This document shows, in pieces, positions 41,756-49,947 of a stretch of 64,000 nt of DNA. Positions within the stretch are counted from its first letter, which is position 1; the number at the start of each line of letters is the position of its first letter. The DNA lies in the NCBI RefSeq assembly GCF_013181195.1, contig NZ_SMZP01000004.1, positions 124,001 to 188,000 of the forward strand, read 5' to 3'. The notes beneath the pieces are model-generated. The model was not told the DNA's origin and ran no database searches. It saw only the letters and a list, made by a program, of their open reading frames with translations. This DNA comes from Caulobacter sp. RHG1 (lineage in GTDB: Bacteria > Pseudomonadota > Alphaproteobacteria > Caulobacterales > Caulobacteraceae). A program made the position numbers and the translations under genes.

Positions 41756-44700
41756 ATGAATACGCTTCAACGCCATATCCGGCGGACGACCCTGCTCGCC
41801 GGTATATCCGCCGCCGCCTTCGTCGCCGCGGCTCCGGGTCTCGCCGCCGCCCAGGCGACCGAGCCGGCCAAGACCACTGATCCCGAGGCGGTCAGCGAGG
41901 TGGTCGTCACCGGCTATCGCGCCTCGCTGCGCAGCGCCCTGAACGTCAAGAAGAACGCCGACGTCATCATGGACGCCATCAACGCCGAGGACATGGCGGA
42001 CTTCCCGGACTCGAACCTGGCGGAGTCGCTGCAGCGCCTGCCCGGCATCTCGATCGACCGCGACAACGGCGAAGGGCGCACCATCAGCGTGCGCGGCCTG
42101 TCGGGGGACTTCAGCCGCGTCCGCATCAACAACATGGAAGCCCTGTCGACCGGGGCGGCGAACGACGCGGGCGGCAGCCCCAACCGCTCGCGCGCCTTCG
42201 ACTTCAACGCCTTCGCCTCGGAGCTGTTCAGCTCGGTGCGGGTGCGCAAGTCCTCCTCGGCCGAGGCTGATGAGGGCTCGCTGGGCGCCACGGTCGACCT
42301 GATCACCGGCCGGCCCTTCGACTACAAGAACGAGGCTTTCGCCCTGTCGGCCGAAGATTCCTATTATCGCAACGGCAAGAAGCACAGCCCGCGCATCACG
42401 GGCCTGGCCTCTAAGCGGTGGTTCGACGGCAAGCTGGGGACCCTGGTCTCGGCCGCCTACGCCAAGCGCAGCTCCGAGGACGACAGCTATGGCCGCGGCG
42501 GCGGCTCGGCCGACTACACCTATCGTGGCAGCACCTGGACCGGCGACGAACTGCCCGGCCGCGCGGGCTTCGCGGCCCCGACCGGCACGGTGTTCAGCGC
42601 CCTGGTCCCCACGACCCTGACGGGCTCGGCCCTGGACGCCTACAAGGCCAATCCGGCCAACTACTACAACCCGCTGGCCAATCCGGAAGCCTATGCGGCG
42701 ATGACCGGCTCCGACCCGGCGGCCTATGCCAAGCTCTATCCGGGTTGCGCAGCCGCGGCCGCCCAGTCGATCGCGACGCTGACGCCGACCAGCCCCGGCT
42801 GCAACAACTCGCTGATCCGTTTCCCGGCCCTGCCGTCGCTGAACCAGCGCAATGTTGAGACCGAGCGCCTGGGCCTGACCGGCGCCATCCAGTTCGAGAT
42901 CAGCCCGCGCACCCGCGTCTCGATCGACGGCCTCTATTCGCGGTTCGACAGCGTCAGCACCAACTACCAGATCTCGCCCGTCGGCCTGAACCGCAACAAC
43001 ACCAACGCCAGCTACCAGTACGGCGCCAATGTCCCGACGGCGGCCGCGCCGGGCGGCTCGGCCATGACCGAGGCTCAGCGCCGTGCGCTCTATCCCGGCG
43101 GCTGCACCTATGCCGACGAGACCGACCTGAACCCGGGCCAGGACTGCGGCCAATCGCTGAACGGCACAGCGCCGCTGAGCGGCTACACGTTCAGCTACAA
43201 TCCCAACAATCTGGACGTCTACGAGTACTACACGAACCGGAACTCGCCGGGGTATCTGGGCCCGGCCAGCAGCCTGCCGTTCCGCGGCCAGCTGATCGGC
43301 CGTCCGGCGGTCAAGCTGCTGGACGCCGAAGTGATCGGCCAGAACGCAGAGTATCTGAAGCTGGGCAATGTCGACTGGCGCTCGGCCGCCGACCGCGGCG
43401 CTTACACCACCGACTTCCGCCAAGTGTCGGTCAATGTGGACCACGAGTTCAGCGATAAGCTGAAGGCCCAGTTCTCGGTCGGCGCCTCGCGCTCGGAGAA
43501 CAAGAACCAGGGCACCCTGGTCGAGTTCAACTACATGGACGCGGCCGAGCCGTTCGTCTTCGACTCTCGCGGCCTGTCGGGCATGCCCAAGTTCGATCCG
43601 GGCTTCAACGCCGCAGACCCGAACAAATGGGGCATCGTCAAGGGCTTCTCGGCCATGCGCAATTATGAGCGCAACACGGTCAACGACTACAAGGGCGGCA
43701 AGATCGACCTGAGCTATCAACTGGACGATCACTGGACCATCAAGGCGGGGATCACGCACCGCGAGTTCGGCTTCTCGACCGACCAGTACGAGCGCAACAA
43801 CGACCTGCTGAACCCGACCGAGAAGGAGGCCAAGGTCACGACCGCCTCGCTGGGCCAAGTGATCGACTTCGGCCAGGGTCTGGACGTGCCGGCGGGCTCG
43901 GTCACCAGCTTCTTCACGCCCAACCTGGAGGCGTTCAGCAGCGTCTTCGGCTTCGACTGCAACTGCATCAACAAGTTTGGCGACTTCCGCATCACCCGGA
44001 AGCGCAACCGCTCGGCCTCGTTCGAGGTCGACGAGAAGAACCTGTCCTACTATCTGCAGTTCGGCTTCAGCTACGACGTCTGGGGCGGCCGTCGCCTGTT
44101 CGGTAACGTCGGGGTCCGCCAGGCCAAGACCGACGTCTTCGCGGTCGGCGAGACCACGGCCGGCCGTCGCATCACCGGCGAGAACAGCTACACCGACACC
44201 CTGCCGTCGGCGAACCTGACCTGGGAGGCGTGGGACAACCTCTATATCCGCGTCGCCGCCGCCAAGGTCATGGCCCGTCCGCTGCTGGGCAACCTGTCGC
44301 CGGCCATCACCGGCATCAGCATTCCCGGCGACGGCAACGTCACGGGCGGCTCGCTGACGGTCGGCAACACCAAGCTGTCGCCGTTCCGCGGCAAGGCCTT
44401 CGACGTCGCCGCCGAGTGGTACTTCAACGAGGGCGGGCTGATCAGCCTGGGCTACTTCCGCAAGGACATCGACAGCTTCCCGCAGACGGTGTTCTACGAG
44501 GCTCCGCTGTCGACCTTCCTGGACGCCGAGGCCATCGCCCAGCTGAAGCTGCAGTTCCCCGGCGAGACCGGCGGCGACATCTTCCGCCGCGCCTATATCG
44601 ACGCCGACAACCCGATGCTGGCCCGCCAGGTCCGCGACGCGCCGGGTGGCTATCTGCAGGGCTTCGAGTTCAACTTCCAGCAGGACCTGACCTTCCTGCC

Positions 44701-45214
44701 CTGGTACTTCAAGAACCTGGGCGTCCAGTTCAACATGACCAAGCTGGACACCAAGCTGACCTACATCCTGGATCCGGGCGCGGTCACGGCCGGCACCGGC
44801 GTGGTCACCAAGGCCCCGACCTATGGCACGGGTCCCTGGCTGGGCGCCTCGCCTAAGGGCCTGAACTTCACGCTCTACTATGAGACCGAGAAGTTCAACG
44901 CCCGCATCTCGGCCGCCCAGCGCGACGAGTACTACACGCGCTATCCGGTCAGCGCCGGCACCTGCGATCCGGGCCTGCAGCCCAATGGCGCGGCGTGCGA
45001 CGGTCCGCTGATCAACGAGTTCGACGGCAACCGCTCGACCATGAACGTCGACTTCTCGATGCGCTATCAGCCCACCAAGCAGATCAGCATCACCTTCGAG
45101 GCGCTGAACATCACCGACGAGATGGCTGAGCGCTTCACGTTCAACGATCCGGTCGTGCTGTCGTACGGCGGCAGCGGTCCGAACTACCGCCTCGGCGTTC
45201 GCTACCGCTACTAG
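41756..45214 (+). CDS. Large TonB-dependent receptor, carbohydrate type (TIGR01782-like)
   Basis: The 1152-residue protein has a signal peptide (IRRTTLLAGISAAAFVAAAPGLAAAQA). The characteristic plug follows: VVVTGYRASLRSALNVKKNADVIMDAINAEDMADFPDSNLAESLQRLPGISIDRDNGEGRTISVRGL, with FASELFSSVRVRKSSSAEADEGSLGATVDL. A very large barrel ends in VRYRY. Receptors of this type in Caulobacter relatives import maltodextrins, xylo- and other oligosaccharides. Linkage to a GH3 glycosidase and to ACCGGTAAC elements points to a beta-linked plant oligosaccharide. A strong ribosome site GGGGAGGAAATA precedes the ATG. Confidence 0.92.
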   Translation: MNTLQRHIRRTTLLAGISAAAFVAAAPGLAAAQATEPAKTTDPEAVSEVVVTGYRASLRSALNVKKNADVIMDAINAEDMADFPDSNLAESLQRLPGISIDRDNGEGRTISVRGLSGDFSRVRINNMEALSTGAANDAGGSPNRSRAFDFNAFASELFSSVRVRKSSSAEADEGSLGATVDLITGRPFDYKNEAFALSAEDSYYRNGKKHSPRITGLASKRWFDGKLGTLVSAAYAKRSSEDDSYGRGGGSADYTYRGSTWTGDELPGRAGFAAPTGTVFSALVPTTLTGSALDAYKANPANYYNPLANPEAYAAMTGSDPAAYAKLYPGCAAAAAQSIATLTPTSPGCNNSLIRFPALPSLNQRNVETERLGLTGAIQFEISPRTRVSIDGLYSRFDSVSTNYQISPVGLNRNNTNASYQYGANVPTAAAPGGSAMTEAQRRALYPGGCTYADETDLNPGQDCGQSLNGTAPLSGYTFSYNPNNLDVYEYYTNRNSPGYLGPASSLPFRGQLIGRPAVKLLDAEVIGQNAEYLKLGNVDWRSAADRGAYTTDFRQVSVNVDHEFSDKLKAQFSVGASRSENKNQGTLVEFNYMDAAEPFVFDSRGLSGMPKFDPGFNAADPNKWGIVKGFSAMRNYERNTVNDYKGGKIDLSYQLDDHWTIKAGITHREFGFSTDQYERNNDLLNPTEKEAKVTTASLGQVIDFGQGLDVPAGSVTSFFTPNLEAFSSVFGFDCNCINKFGDFRITRKRNRSASFEVDEKNLSYYLQFGFSYDVWGGRRLFGNVGVRQAKTDVFAVGETTAGRRITGENSYTDTLPSANLTWEAWDNLYIRVAAAKVMARPLLGNLSPAITGISIPGDGNVTGGSLTVGNTKLSPFRGKAFDVAAEWYFNEGGLISLGYFRKDIDSFPQTVFYEAPLSTFLDAEAIAQLKLQFPGETGGDIFRRAYIDADNPMLARQVRDAPGGYLQGFEFNFQQDLTFLPWYFKNLGVQFNMTKLDTKLTYILDPGAVTAGTGVVTKAPTYGTGPWLGASPKGLNFTLYYETEKFNARISAAQRDEYYTRYPVSAGTCDPGLQPNGAACDGPLINEFDGNRSTMNVDFSMRYQPTKQISITFEALNITDEMAERFTFNDPVVLSYGGSGPNYRLGVRYRY

Positions 45215-45225
45215 GCTCTCCCCCT

Positions 45226-45262
45226 GCGGCGCCGGCTTTCAAGAGCCGGCGCCGCTTCTTTT
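45226..45262 (+). terminator. Strong intrinsic terminator of the GH3/receptor operon
   Basis: GCGGCGCCGGCT (45226-45237) and AGCCGGCGCCGC (45244-45255) form a perfect 12-bp stem followed by TTCTTTT. The stem overlaps the 3' end of the convergent lipoprotein gene. Confidence 0.9.
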
Positions 45263-45673
45263 CGTGGCGACGGCCAGGATCTTGTAGTCCAGCTGCTCGC
45301 CAGGGACGGGGCTGTCGATCAGGGCGATGGCTACGACCGCGCCGGGGCGCTTCCAGGCGCGCGCGTCGGCGGCGCGGATATGGGCGGGCAGGGCGGGCTC
45401 GGCCTGCCAGCTCGACAAACCCGTCTGGTAGTGGGCTTCGACATCGGTCCAGGTCGCGGTGGCTGGCAGGCGGTAGGCCGTCGTGGTCAGCTTGCCGTGG
45501 GACGCCCCCAGCGCATCGCGAAACTCGGCCTCGACGACGTCCAGCCGGCGATCGTGTGCGCCAGGCTCGGTCAGCAGCTGGGCCTGAGCGGGCGGGGCCG
45601 GCGGCGCGGCGGTCACGGCGGGCGCGCAGGCGGCGGTCAGGACGGTCATGGTCGCGATCCATCTCAGAAGCAT
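45239..45673 (-). CDS. Small hypothetical lipoprotein
   Basis: The ATG at 45673 is preceded by a GGAG sequence. The 144-residue protein has a lipobox-like VLTAAC (Cys near residue 16), a Pro/Ala-rich linker (PAVTAAPPAPPAQAQ) and a compact domain (RRLDVVEAEFRDALGASHGKLTTTAYRLPATATWTDVEAHYQTGL). I do not recognise the family. It sits at the border between the sugar operon and the T3SS locus. A pilotin-like role for the SctC secretin is conceivable but unsupported. Confidence 0.65.
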   Translation of the reverse strand: MLLRWIATMTVLTAACAPAVTAAPPAPPAQAQLLTEPGAHDRRLDVVEAEFRDALGASHGKLTTTAYRLPATATWTDVEAHYQTGLSSWQAEPALPAHIRAADARAWKRPGAVVAIALIDSPVPGEQLDYKILAVATKRSGAGS

Positions 45674-45702
45674 CGGCGTCTCCCGGGCGCCGACATGCGG
45701 AC

Positions 45703-45733
45703 GGCCTGCTCCGGGGAACGCCCGGAACAGGCC
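45703..45733. repeat. Long hairpin downstream of the effector-like gene
   Basis: Arms 45703-45715 and 45721-45733 (GGCCTGCTCCGGG / CCCGGAACAGGCC) pair with one mismatch around a 5-base loop. No T-run follows on either strand. It lies 22 nt past the stop of the gene at 45756. Confidence 0.65.
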
Positions 45734-45755
45734 GATGGCTCCGTTTGCGGCCTTG

Positions 45756-47219
45756 TCAGCGCGCGCCGTCCAGGACGCGGCCCAAGGCGGTGTCGTAGTC
45801 GCCCTCGGCGCGGCCCTCGTAAGGAGCCTTGGTCACCGGATCGTGCGGGAAGGACAGCTCGAAGAAGGTGTCCTTCAGCGAGGCGGCGCCGGCGGCGTAG
45901 GCCGCGACCCCATCCTTGACCAGGGCGTCGGTGTACATGCCGATCCCCGCGCCGGCGATCGGGCCGGCCGGACCGGTGGTGAGGCCCACCGCGGTCTTGA
46001 ACATGCCGCCGATCATCTCGGCCTTGGCCTTGTCGTTGGCGGCGACCTTGTCGACGGCGGCCTGAGTGGAGCCCGCGAAATAGCCCAGGTCCTGGGCGTT
46101 GCGGTGATAGCCGCCGATCTGGGTTTTCAGGCGGGTGATCGGGTTCTCGGTCAGGGTGTTGCCGGTCTGCAGCTTGGCGATATAGCCGCCGACGATCGCC
46201 TCGCCGGGCTTGCCCTGCTTGAGGGTTTCGGTGAGGAAGTTGGTCATCGACGTCCCGTAGCGGTCGGCGGTCTCCAGCTGTCGGACGACGCCCGTGACGT
46301 CGGTGTCCAAGAGGCCCTTCAGGCTGTCGCGGACCTTGGCCGCTTCGACGTCGGCGGTGGCGTTGACCGAGAAGGCGCTGCTGGAATTGGCGATCTCGCC
46401 CAGCATCGTGCCGCCCTGGGCGAAGACGCTGGCCTTGACCGAGGCGTTCTGGCTGGTGGCCGCCGCGTTCAGAATGCCCGTCAGCGTGCCGACGTCATAG
46501 CCGCTGGCCGTCGCGCCGGTCGGCGACTGGTGCGTGGTCAGTTCGGCCGAGGACTTCATCACCGCGCCCAGCTCGGCCTTCGACAGGGACGAGACGGCGG
46601 TGTCGAAATGGACGCCCGACAGGCTACCCAGAACCTTGCCGACGGCCAGGGCCTCGGGATCGCTCTTCTGGGTCACCGAGCCGCCGAGGCCAAGCAGGCT
46701 GCGCTCGACCTCGCCCTTCAGGCCGTCGGTGGTGCGGCTGGACAAGGCCTCGACATAGCCGACCTTGGCTTCGGGCGTGGCGAAGGTGGCGACGGCGTCG
46801 GCCAGGGCGGTGACGTCCTCGCGACTGTTGAAGGCCTCAGAGACCCGGCCCAGCTGCGCGCCCGACAGGCCGGCGGCCAGGTCGTTGAACACGTCGCGCT
46901 TCTCGTCGGCGGTCAGGCCTTGCGCGCCCAGGACGCCGCCGGCGTTGATGTCCTCGGCCAGGCCCTTGAGGTCGGCGTCACTGAGCTTGGAGACGGTCGC
47001 GTCCAGCTCGGCCGGCGCCAGGCTGCCGATCGTGTCGGCGACGCTCTGCATGTTGGCGTTGCGGCTGGTCCCAAGCAGGCCGTCCTCGCGGGTCAGGTCC
47101 TGGATCTGGCTGACCGCGGCGTCGACCTTGTCGGCCGCCGACAGGGCCGAGGCGGCCGAGCAGCTGTTGCTCGACGACGAGTCCGTCGACGACGAAACGG
47201 AGTTGGAACCGTCGGCCAT
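45756..47219 (-). CDS. Putative T3SS-secreted protein with serine-rich N-terminus
   Basis: The 487-residue protein has 13 serines in its first 27 residues (MADGSNSVSSSTDSSSSNS). Such a flexible serine-rich start is typical of type III secretion signals, and no Sec signal is present. Residues 30-380 are helical and Ala/Ser/Asp-rich with repeated L-x-x-x-L-x-D patterns. Near 395-440 there is a Gly/Ala-rich hydrophobic stretch (GLTTGPAGPIAGAGIGMY) that might insert into membranes. I recognise no catalytic domain; an effector or translocator is possible. A TAGGG-WWWW-CCC box lies 85-98 nt upstream. Confidence 0.65.
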   Translation of the reverse strand: MADGSNSVSSSTDSSSSNSCSAASALSAADKVDAAVSQIQDLTREDGLLGTSRNANMQSVADTIGSLAPAELDATVSKLSDADLKGLAEDINAGGVLGAQGLTADEKRDVFNDLAAGLSGAQLGRVSEAFNSREDVTALADAVATFATPEAKVGYVEALSSRTTDGLKGEVERSLLGLGGSVTQKSDPEALAVGKVLGSLSGVHFDTAVSSLSKAELGAVMKSSAELTTHQSPTGATASGYDVGTLTGILNAAATSQNASVKASVFAQGGTMLGEIANSSSAFSVNATADVEAAKVRDSLKGLLDTDVTGVVRQLETADRYGTSMTNFLTETLKQGKPGEAIVGGYIAKLQTGNTLTENPITRLKTQIGGYHRNAQDLGYFAGSTQAAVDKVAANDKAKAEMIGGMFKTAVGLTTGPAGPIAGAGIGMYTDALVKDGVAAYAAGAASLKDTFFELSFPHDPVTKAPYEGRAEGDYDTALGRVLDGAR

Positions 47220-47303
47220 GGGGATGCTCCTGGATGGCGGGGTCGATCTTGCGGAGAAGCCTATCGGCGGCCGGCCGGGGATTTCAGTGGGATGATCCCT
47301 AGC

Positions 47304-47317
47304 TGGGGAAAACCCTA
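47304..47317 (-). promoter_or_regulatory. TAGGG-WWWW-CCC box A
   Basis: On the minus strand it reads TAGGGTTTTCCCCA, with CCCTAGCTGGGG overlapping it on the plus strand. It lies upstream of the serine-rich secreted protein. Its TAG is at the same time the stop codon of the preceding gene (47315-47317). Confidence 0.55.
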
Positions 47318-47806
47318 TCGGCGGTCGTCCGTCGGCGAGGCCACGGTGACGCTGGCCGCCAGTTCGGCCGGCGGGCGATCCAGCTTGCTGAACGGCGCCA
47401 GCACGAAATCCAAGTCGGCCTGGCCGCGCAGCTGGCCCAGGCGCTGGTCGAGGCGCGAGTCCTCGATGTGCTCGGCGGTTTCCTCGAACTCGCGCTCGGT
47501 CGGGGTCTCGACGGCGGCGTCGGTGGTGCGGGCGACGGTCTCGCCGACCGCGCCTACCGTGGCCCCCACGAGACCGTCCTGGCCCAGCAGGCCTTGCTCG
47601 CCGAGCAGGCGCTCCAGCAGGCCGCGCTGCTGCGGGGCCAGGCTCGACAGCGCCTCCAGCAGCACCGACGGCGCGGCCTCGGCGAAGGGCGTGACGTCGA
47701 GCCGGCCCGTGGCCTCGAACCGGGCCAGGGCCGTCTCGAGCGGCGTGGCGGGGGCCAGGGCTTGGGGCGCCGCATCAGCGGTCAGGATGCTGTCGATGGA
47801 AGCCAT
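47315..47806 (-). CDS. Hypothetical T3SS-associated acidic protein
   Basis: The start at 47806 (MASIDSILTADAAP) is preceded by GGAG with a spacing of 6; an earlier ATG at 47836 lacks this. The 163-residue protein is helical and acidic, with LDVTPFAEAAPSVLLEALSSLAPQQRGLLERLLGEQGLLGQ followed by a charged segment (TEREFEETAEHIEDSRLDQRLG). No signal peptide is seen. Size and acidity would fit a secretion chaperone or a small substrate, but I do not recognise it. Box B lies 56-69 nt upstream. Confidence 0.6.
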   Translation of the reverse strand: MASIDSILTADAAPQALAPATPLETALARFEATGRLDVTPFAEAAPSVLLEALSSLAPQQRGLLERLLGEQGLLGQDGLVGATVGAVGETVARTTDAAVETPTEREFEETAEHIEDSRLDQRLGQLRGQADLDFVLAPFSKLDRPPAELAASVTVASPTDDRR

Positions 47807-47861
47807 GACGATCTCCGCGTTGGGACGATCGATCATGTAGCTCGCCGACAGCCCAGCCTAT

Positions 47862-47875
47862 TGGGGATTACCCTA
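47862..47875 (-). promoter_or_regulatory. TAGGG-WWWW-CCC box B
   Basis: On the minus strand it reads TAGGGTAATCCCCA. It lies upstream of the acidic protein gene; its TAG is the stop codon of the gene at 47873. Confidence 0.55.
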
Positions 47876-48676
47876 GCCGCGGACGAAGCCCGCGTTCGTC
47901 AGCGTCAGCTGCCGCAGGTCCACGCCCATTTCGTTGCGGAAGCGGGTGACGGCCGCGTCGCCCAGGCGGCGGGCGGTGGCGCGGTCCCCGCGCTTCATGG
48001 CGTCCAGATAGGCCGCGTGCTGGATCAGGAAGTTCAGCATCAGCACCTCGGACATCTCCTGGCGCTGGCCTTCGTTCAGGCGGGCGTAGCCGGGGTTGGA
48101 GGCGATCATCGGCTTGACCTGGTTGCGCACCGCCTGGGCCTGGGCGCGGTTGCTGTCGCCGCCGTTGGCCATCACCCAGTTGAAGATCCAGTAGGCGGCC
48201 ATGGAGTCGGCGGTGTCGCCGGGACGCAGGCCGTCGCCGCCGACGATCTGGGCCCAGCTGCGGACCGGGTCGCGCTGGGCCAGGGCCTGGGCGATCTTGC
48301 GGCCGCCCTCGGCGCCGGCCTGCTGGCCCATCCAGTCGGCGAACTGGCGGCGCACCCGAGCGCTGACCTCGGGCGAGGCGCGATAGGTGGTCTGGGTCAG
48401 GGCCGGGCCGCTGGGCGCGCCGGGACGTCCCACCAGGCTGGTCGGCGAATTGGACGAATAGCGCGGCGCCGCGCGCGAAGGCTGGCGGCCATAGCTGCCG
48501 CCGCCGCCGCGCCCCGAATTGATCGCCGAGTCGACCCGCTGCTTGTTGAGGATGTCTGACAACACGTAGTTGTTCGGCATCACCGTGGGCATGTCCTGGG
48601 CGGCGGCGGGCGCGGCCAGGGGCAGGGCCAGCGCCAGGACGGCGGGGGCCAGGAAGCGGGCGAAACGCAGGATCAT
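47873..48676 (-). CDS. Exported hypothetical protein (possibly DUF6683 type)
   Basis: The start at 48676 (MILRFARFLAPAVLALALPLAAPAAAQ) gives a clean Sec signal, so this 267-residue protein goes to the periplasm rather than through the needle. A Gly/Ser/Arg-rich linker (GRGGGGSYGRQPSRAAPRYSS) precedes a helical domain of about 170 residues (SARVRRQFADWMGQQAGAEGGRKIAQALAQRDPV, MAAYWIFNWVMANGGD). It resembles DUF6683 proteins, though I am unsure. It lies within the T3SS accessory block. Confidence 0.65.
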   Translation of the reverse strand: MILRFARFLAPAVLALALPLAAPAAAQDMPTVMPNNYVLSDILNKQRVDSAINSGRGGGGSYGRQPSRAAPRYSSNSPTSLVGRPGAPSGPALTQTTYRASPEVSARVRRQFADWMGQQAGAEGGRKIAQALAQRDPVRSWAQIVGGDGLRPGDTADSMAAYWIFNWVMANGGDSNRAQAQAVRNQVKPMIASNPGYARLNEGQRQEMSEVLMLNFLIQHAAYLDAMKRGDRATARRLGDAAVTRFRNEMGVDLRQLTLTNAGFVRG

Positions 48677-48711
48677 CGGGTCGGGTCCTTTTCCGTTCTG
48701 GGCTGCCAACG

Positions 48712-48737
48712 CAGAAAGCGGCGGATTGCTCCGCCGC
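48712..48737 (-). terminator. Possible terminator after the 237-residue gene
   Basis: GCGGCGGA and TCCGCCGC (48718-48725 and 48730-48737) form a perfect 8-bp stem with a GCAA loop on the minus strand, followed by TTTCT. The T-run is short. Confidence 0.5.
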
Positions 48738-48764
48738 CTTCCACAACCTTGTTCCGGTCCGCGG

Positions 48765-49478
48765 TTATTGCTTGCGGGCCAGGGTCGAGACGCTTTCGCC
48801 GATCGACTTCAGCGCCGTGTTCAGGGCGTTGGAGAGGATGGTGATTTCCTGACCCAGCGCGGTGAGCTTGGCGCCCTGCTGGGTGATCTGCGAGTCGGCG
48901 CCCTTGTCGCCATCCTTGGCGGCGTTCTTGGCGTCGTCGATCTCGCCGGCGATCTTGAGCTGCTCGTCCATCTTGGCGTCGATGGCCTTGCCCAGCGCCA
49001 GGGCCAGGCGGACCAGGAAGCTCTCGCCGCCGGCCGCGCCGCCCGCCGCACGGGTCTTGGCGTTGCCGCGGACATTGCCGTCCTCGTCCGTGCCGTTCTC
49101 CAGCTTCTCCTGCAGGTTCTGCTGCAGCTGCTCGACGATGTCGAACGACTGGCGCTGGATCTCGCCGGCGCCGAACTGGTCGAGGCCCGCGGCCCCGGCC
49201 AGGCCTTGGCTGGCCTCGGTGATGTTCTGGACCGCGCCGCCCGGATTGCCGGCGGCGGCGTGGAAGGTGGCCTGGGCCAGGTCGATGACCGGCTGCGGCA
49301 GGCCCAGCTTCTGGCCGATGTTCTGCAGCAGCTGGTCGCCGATCGACATCATCAGGCCCTTCAGGGCCGTCGTGACCAGCAGCGAGGCCCCGCCGGTGGC
49401 GACGCCCAGGGCGCCCTGCAGGGCGATGTTGGCGACGCTGCTGAAGAGGTTACCGCCAAGTCCGCTCAAGAACGACAT
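48765..49478 (-). CDS. Putative T3SS extracellular filament or translocator protein
   Basis: The 237-residue protein has no Sec signal. Its N-terminus is Gly/Ser/Leu-rich (MSFLSGLGGNLFSSVANIALQGAL), with a hydrophobic part to about residue 45. A long helical C-terminal half with coiled-coil character follows (ESFLVRLALALGKAIDAKMDEQLKIAGEID, then ITQQGAKLTALGQEITILSNALNTALKSIG). This layout is like EspA-type filament proteins. The C-terminal SIGESVSTLARKQ resembles the end of the needle candidate at 57237 (SVGRALETMARKN). Box C lies 125-138 nt upstream. Function inferred. Confidence 0.6.
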   Translation of the reverse strand: MSFLSGLGGNLFSSVANIALQGALGVATGGASLLVTTALKGLMMSIGDQLLQNIGQKLGLPQPVIDLAQATFHAAAGNPGGAVQNITEASQGLAGAAGLDQFGAGEIQRQSFDIVEQLQQNLQEKLENGTDEDGNVRGNAKTRAAGGAAGGESFLVRLALALGKAIDAKMDEQLKIAGEIDDAKNAAKDGDKGADSQITQQGAKLTALGQEITILSNALNTALKSIGESVSTLARKQ

Positions 49479-49590
49479 CTCAAAACTCCGTTGTTTTCCG
49501 TGGGTTCGGTTTGCTCGGAGGGCTTGGAGACGTCGCTCCGTTGCCCGGCGGGATCAAACAACCACCTCGGCGGCGGCGTCATAAGTTGGG

Positions 49591-49947
49591 TCATTCCCTA
49601 GCTAGGGTTTTCCCTAGAAAGCGGCGGACATTGGGCGGCAGCGGACCCAGCGGCGCGGCGGGCGCTTCGGTCGGGGCCTCTTCGGGCGGACGAGGGCGGC
49701 GGTCGATGACGGTGATCTGGCCGGCGGTGACGCCCAGCAGCAGGACCTCGTCGCGGTACTCGACCAGCGTCAGTCGCTCGCGCGGGCCGACGGGCAGGGC
49801 GCGGACGTAGCGGATCTCGTCGCCGGCCCCAGGCTTGCCGGCCTGGGCGCGCTTGAGCAGCTTCAGCGAGAAGAAGGCCAGGGCCAGGACGATGGCCAGG
49901 GCGATGCCGACGGTCACCAGGTCGAGCAGGGCGGAAAGGGCGGTCAT
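49591..49947 (-). CDS. FliO-type membrane protein within the T3SS locus
   Basis: The start at 49947 overlaps the SctU stop (TGATG); the longer frame lies inside sctU. The 118-residue protein has one N-terminal transmembrane helix (residues 10-30). The FliO hallmark region follows: IRYVRALPVGPRERLTLVEY (about 45-64) and VLLLGVTAGQITVID (68-82). A Pro/Glu-rich tail follows. FliO helps assemble the FliP (SctR) export gate in flagella and is generally absent from injectisomes, so its coupling to sctU is unusual. The last nine codons contain box C. Confidence 0.85.
   Translation of the reverse strand: MTALSALLDLVTVGIALAIVLALAFFSLKLLKRAQAGKPGAGDEIRYVRALPVGPRERLTLVEYRDEVLLLGVTAGQITVIDRRPRPPEEAPTEAPAAPLGPLPPNVRRFLGKTLARE
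49603..49616 (-). promoter_or_regulatory. TAGGG-WWWW-CCC box C
   Basis: TAGGGAAAACCCTA on the minus strand is a palindrome with perfect 5-bp arms, followed by a second palindrome CCCTAGCTAGGG (49596-49607). It lies at the 3' end of the FliO-type gene, upstream of the filament-like gene. Confidence 0.6.

Noticed and set aside
49596-49607. CCCTAGCTAGGG as an independent mobile-element end or attachment site
   Set aside because: No integrase, duplication or second end is present; it is better seen as part of the regulatory box shared with box A.
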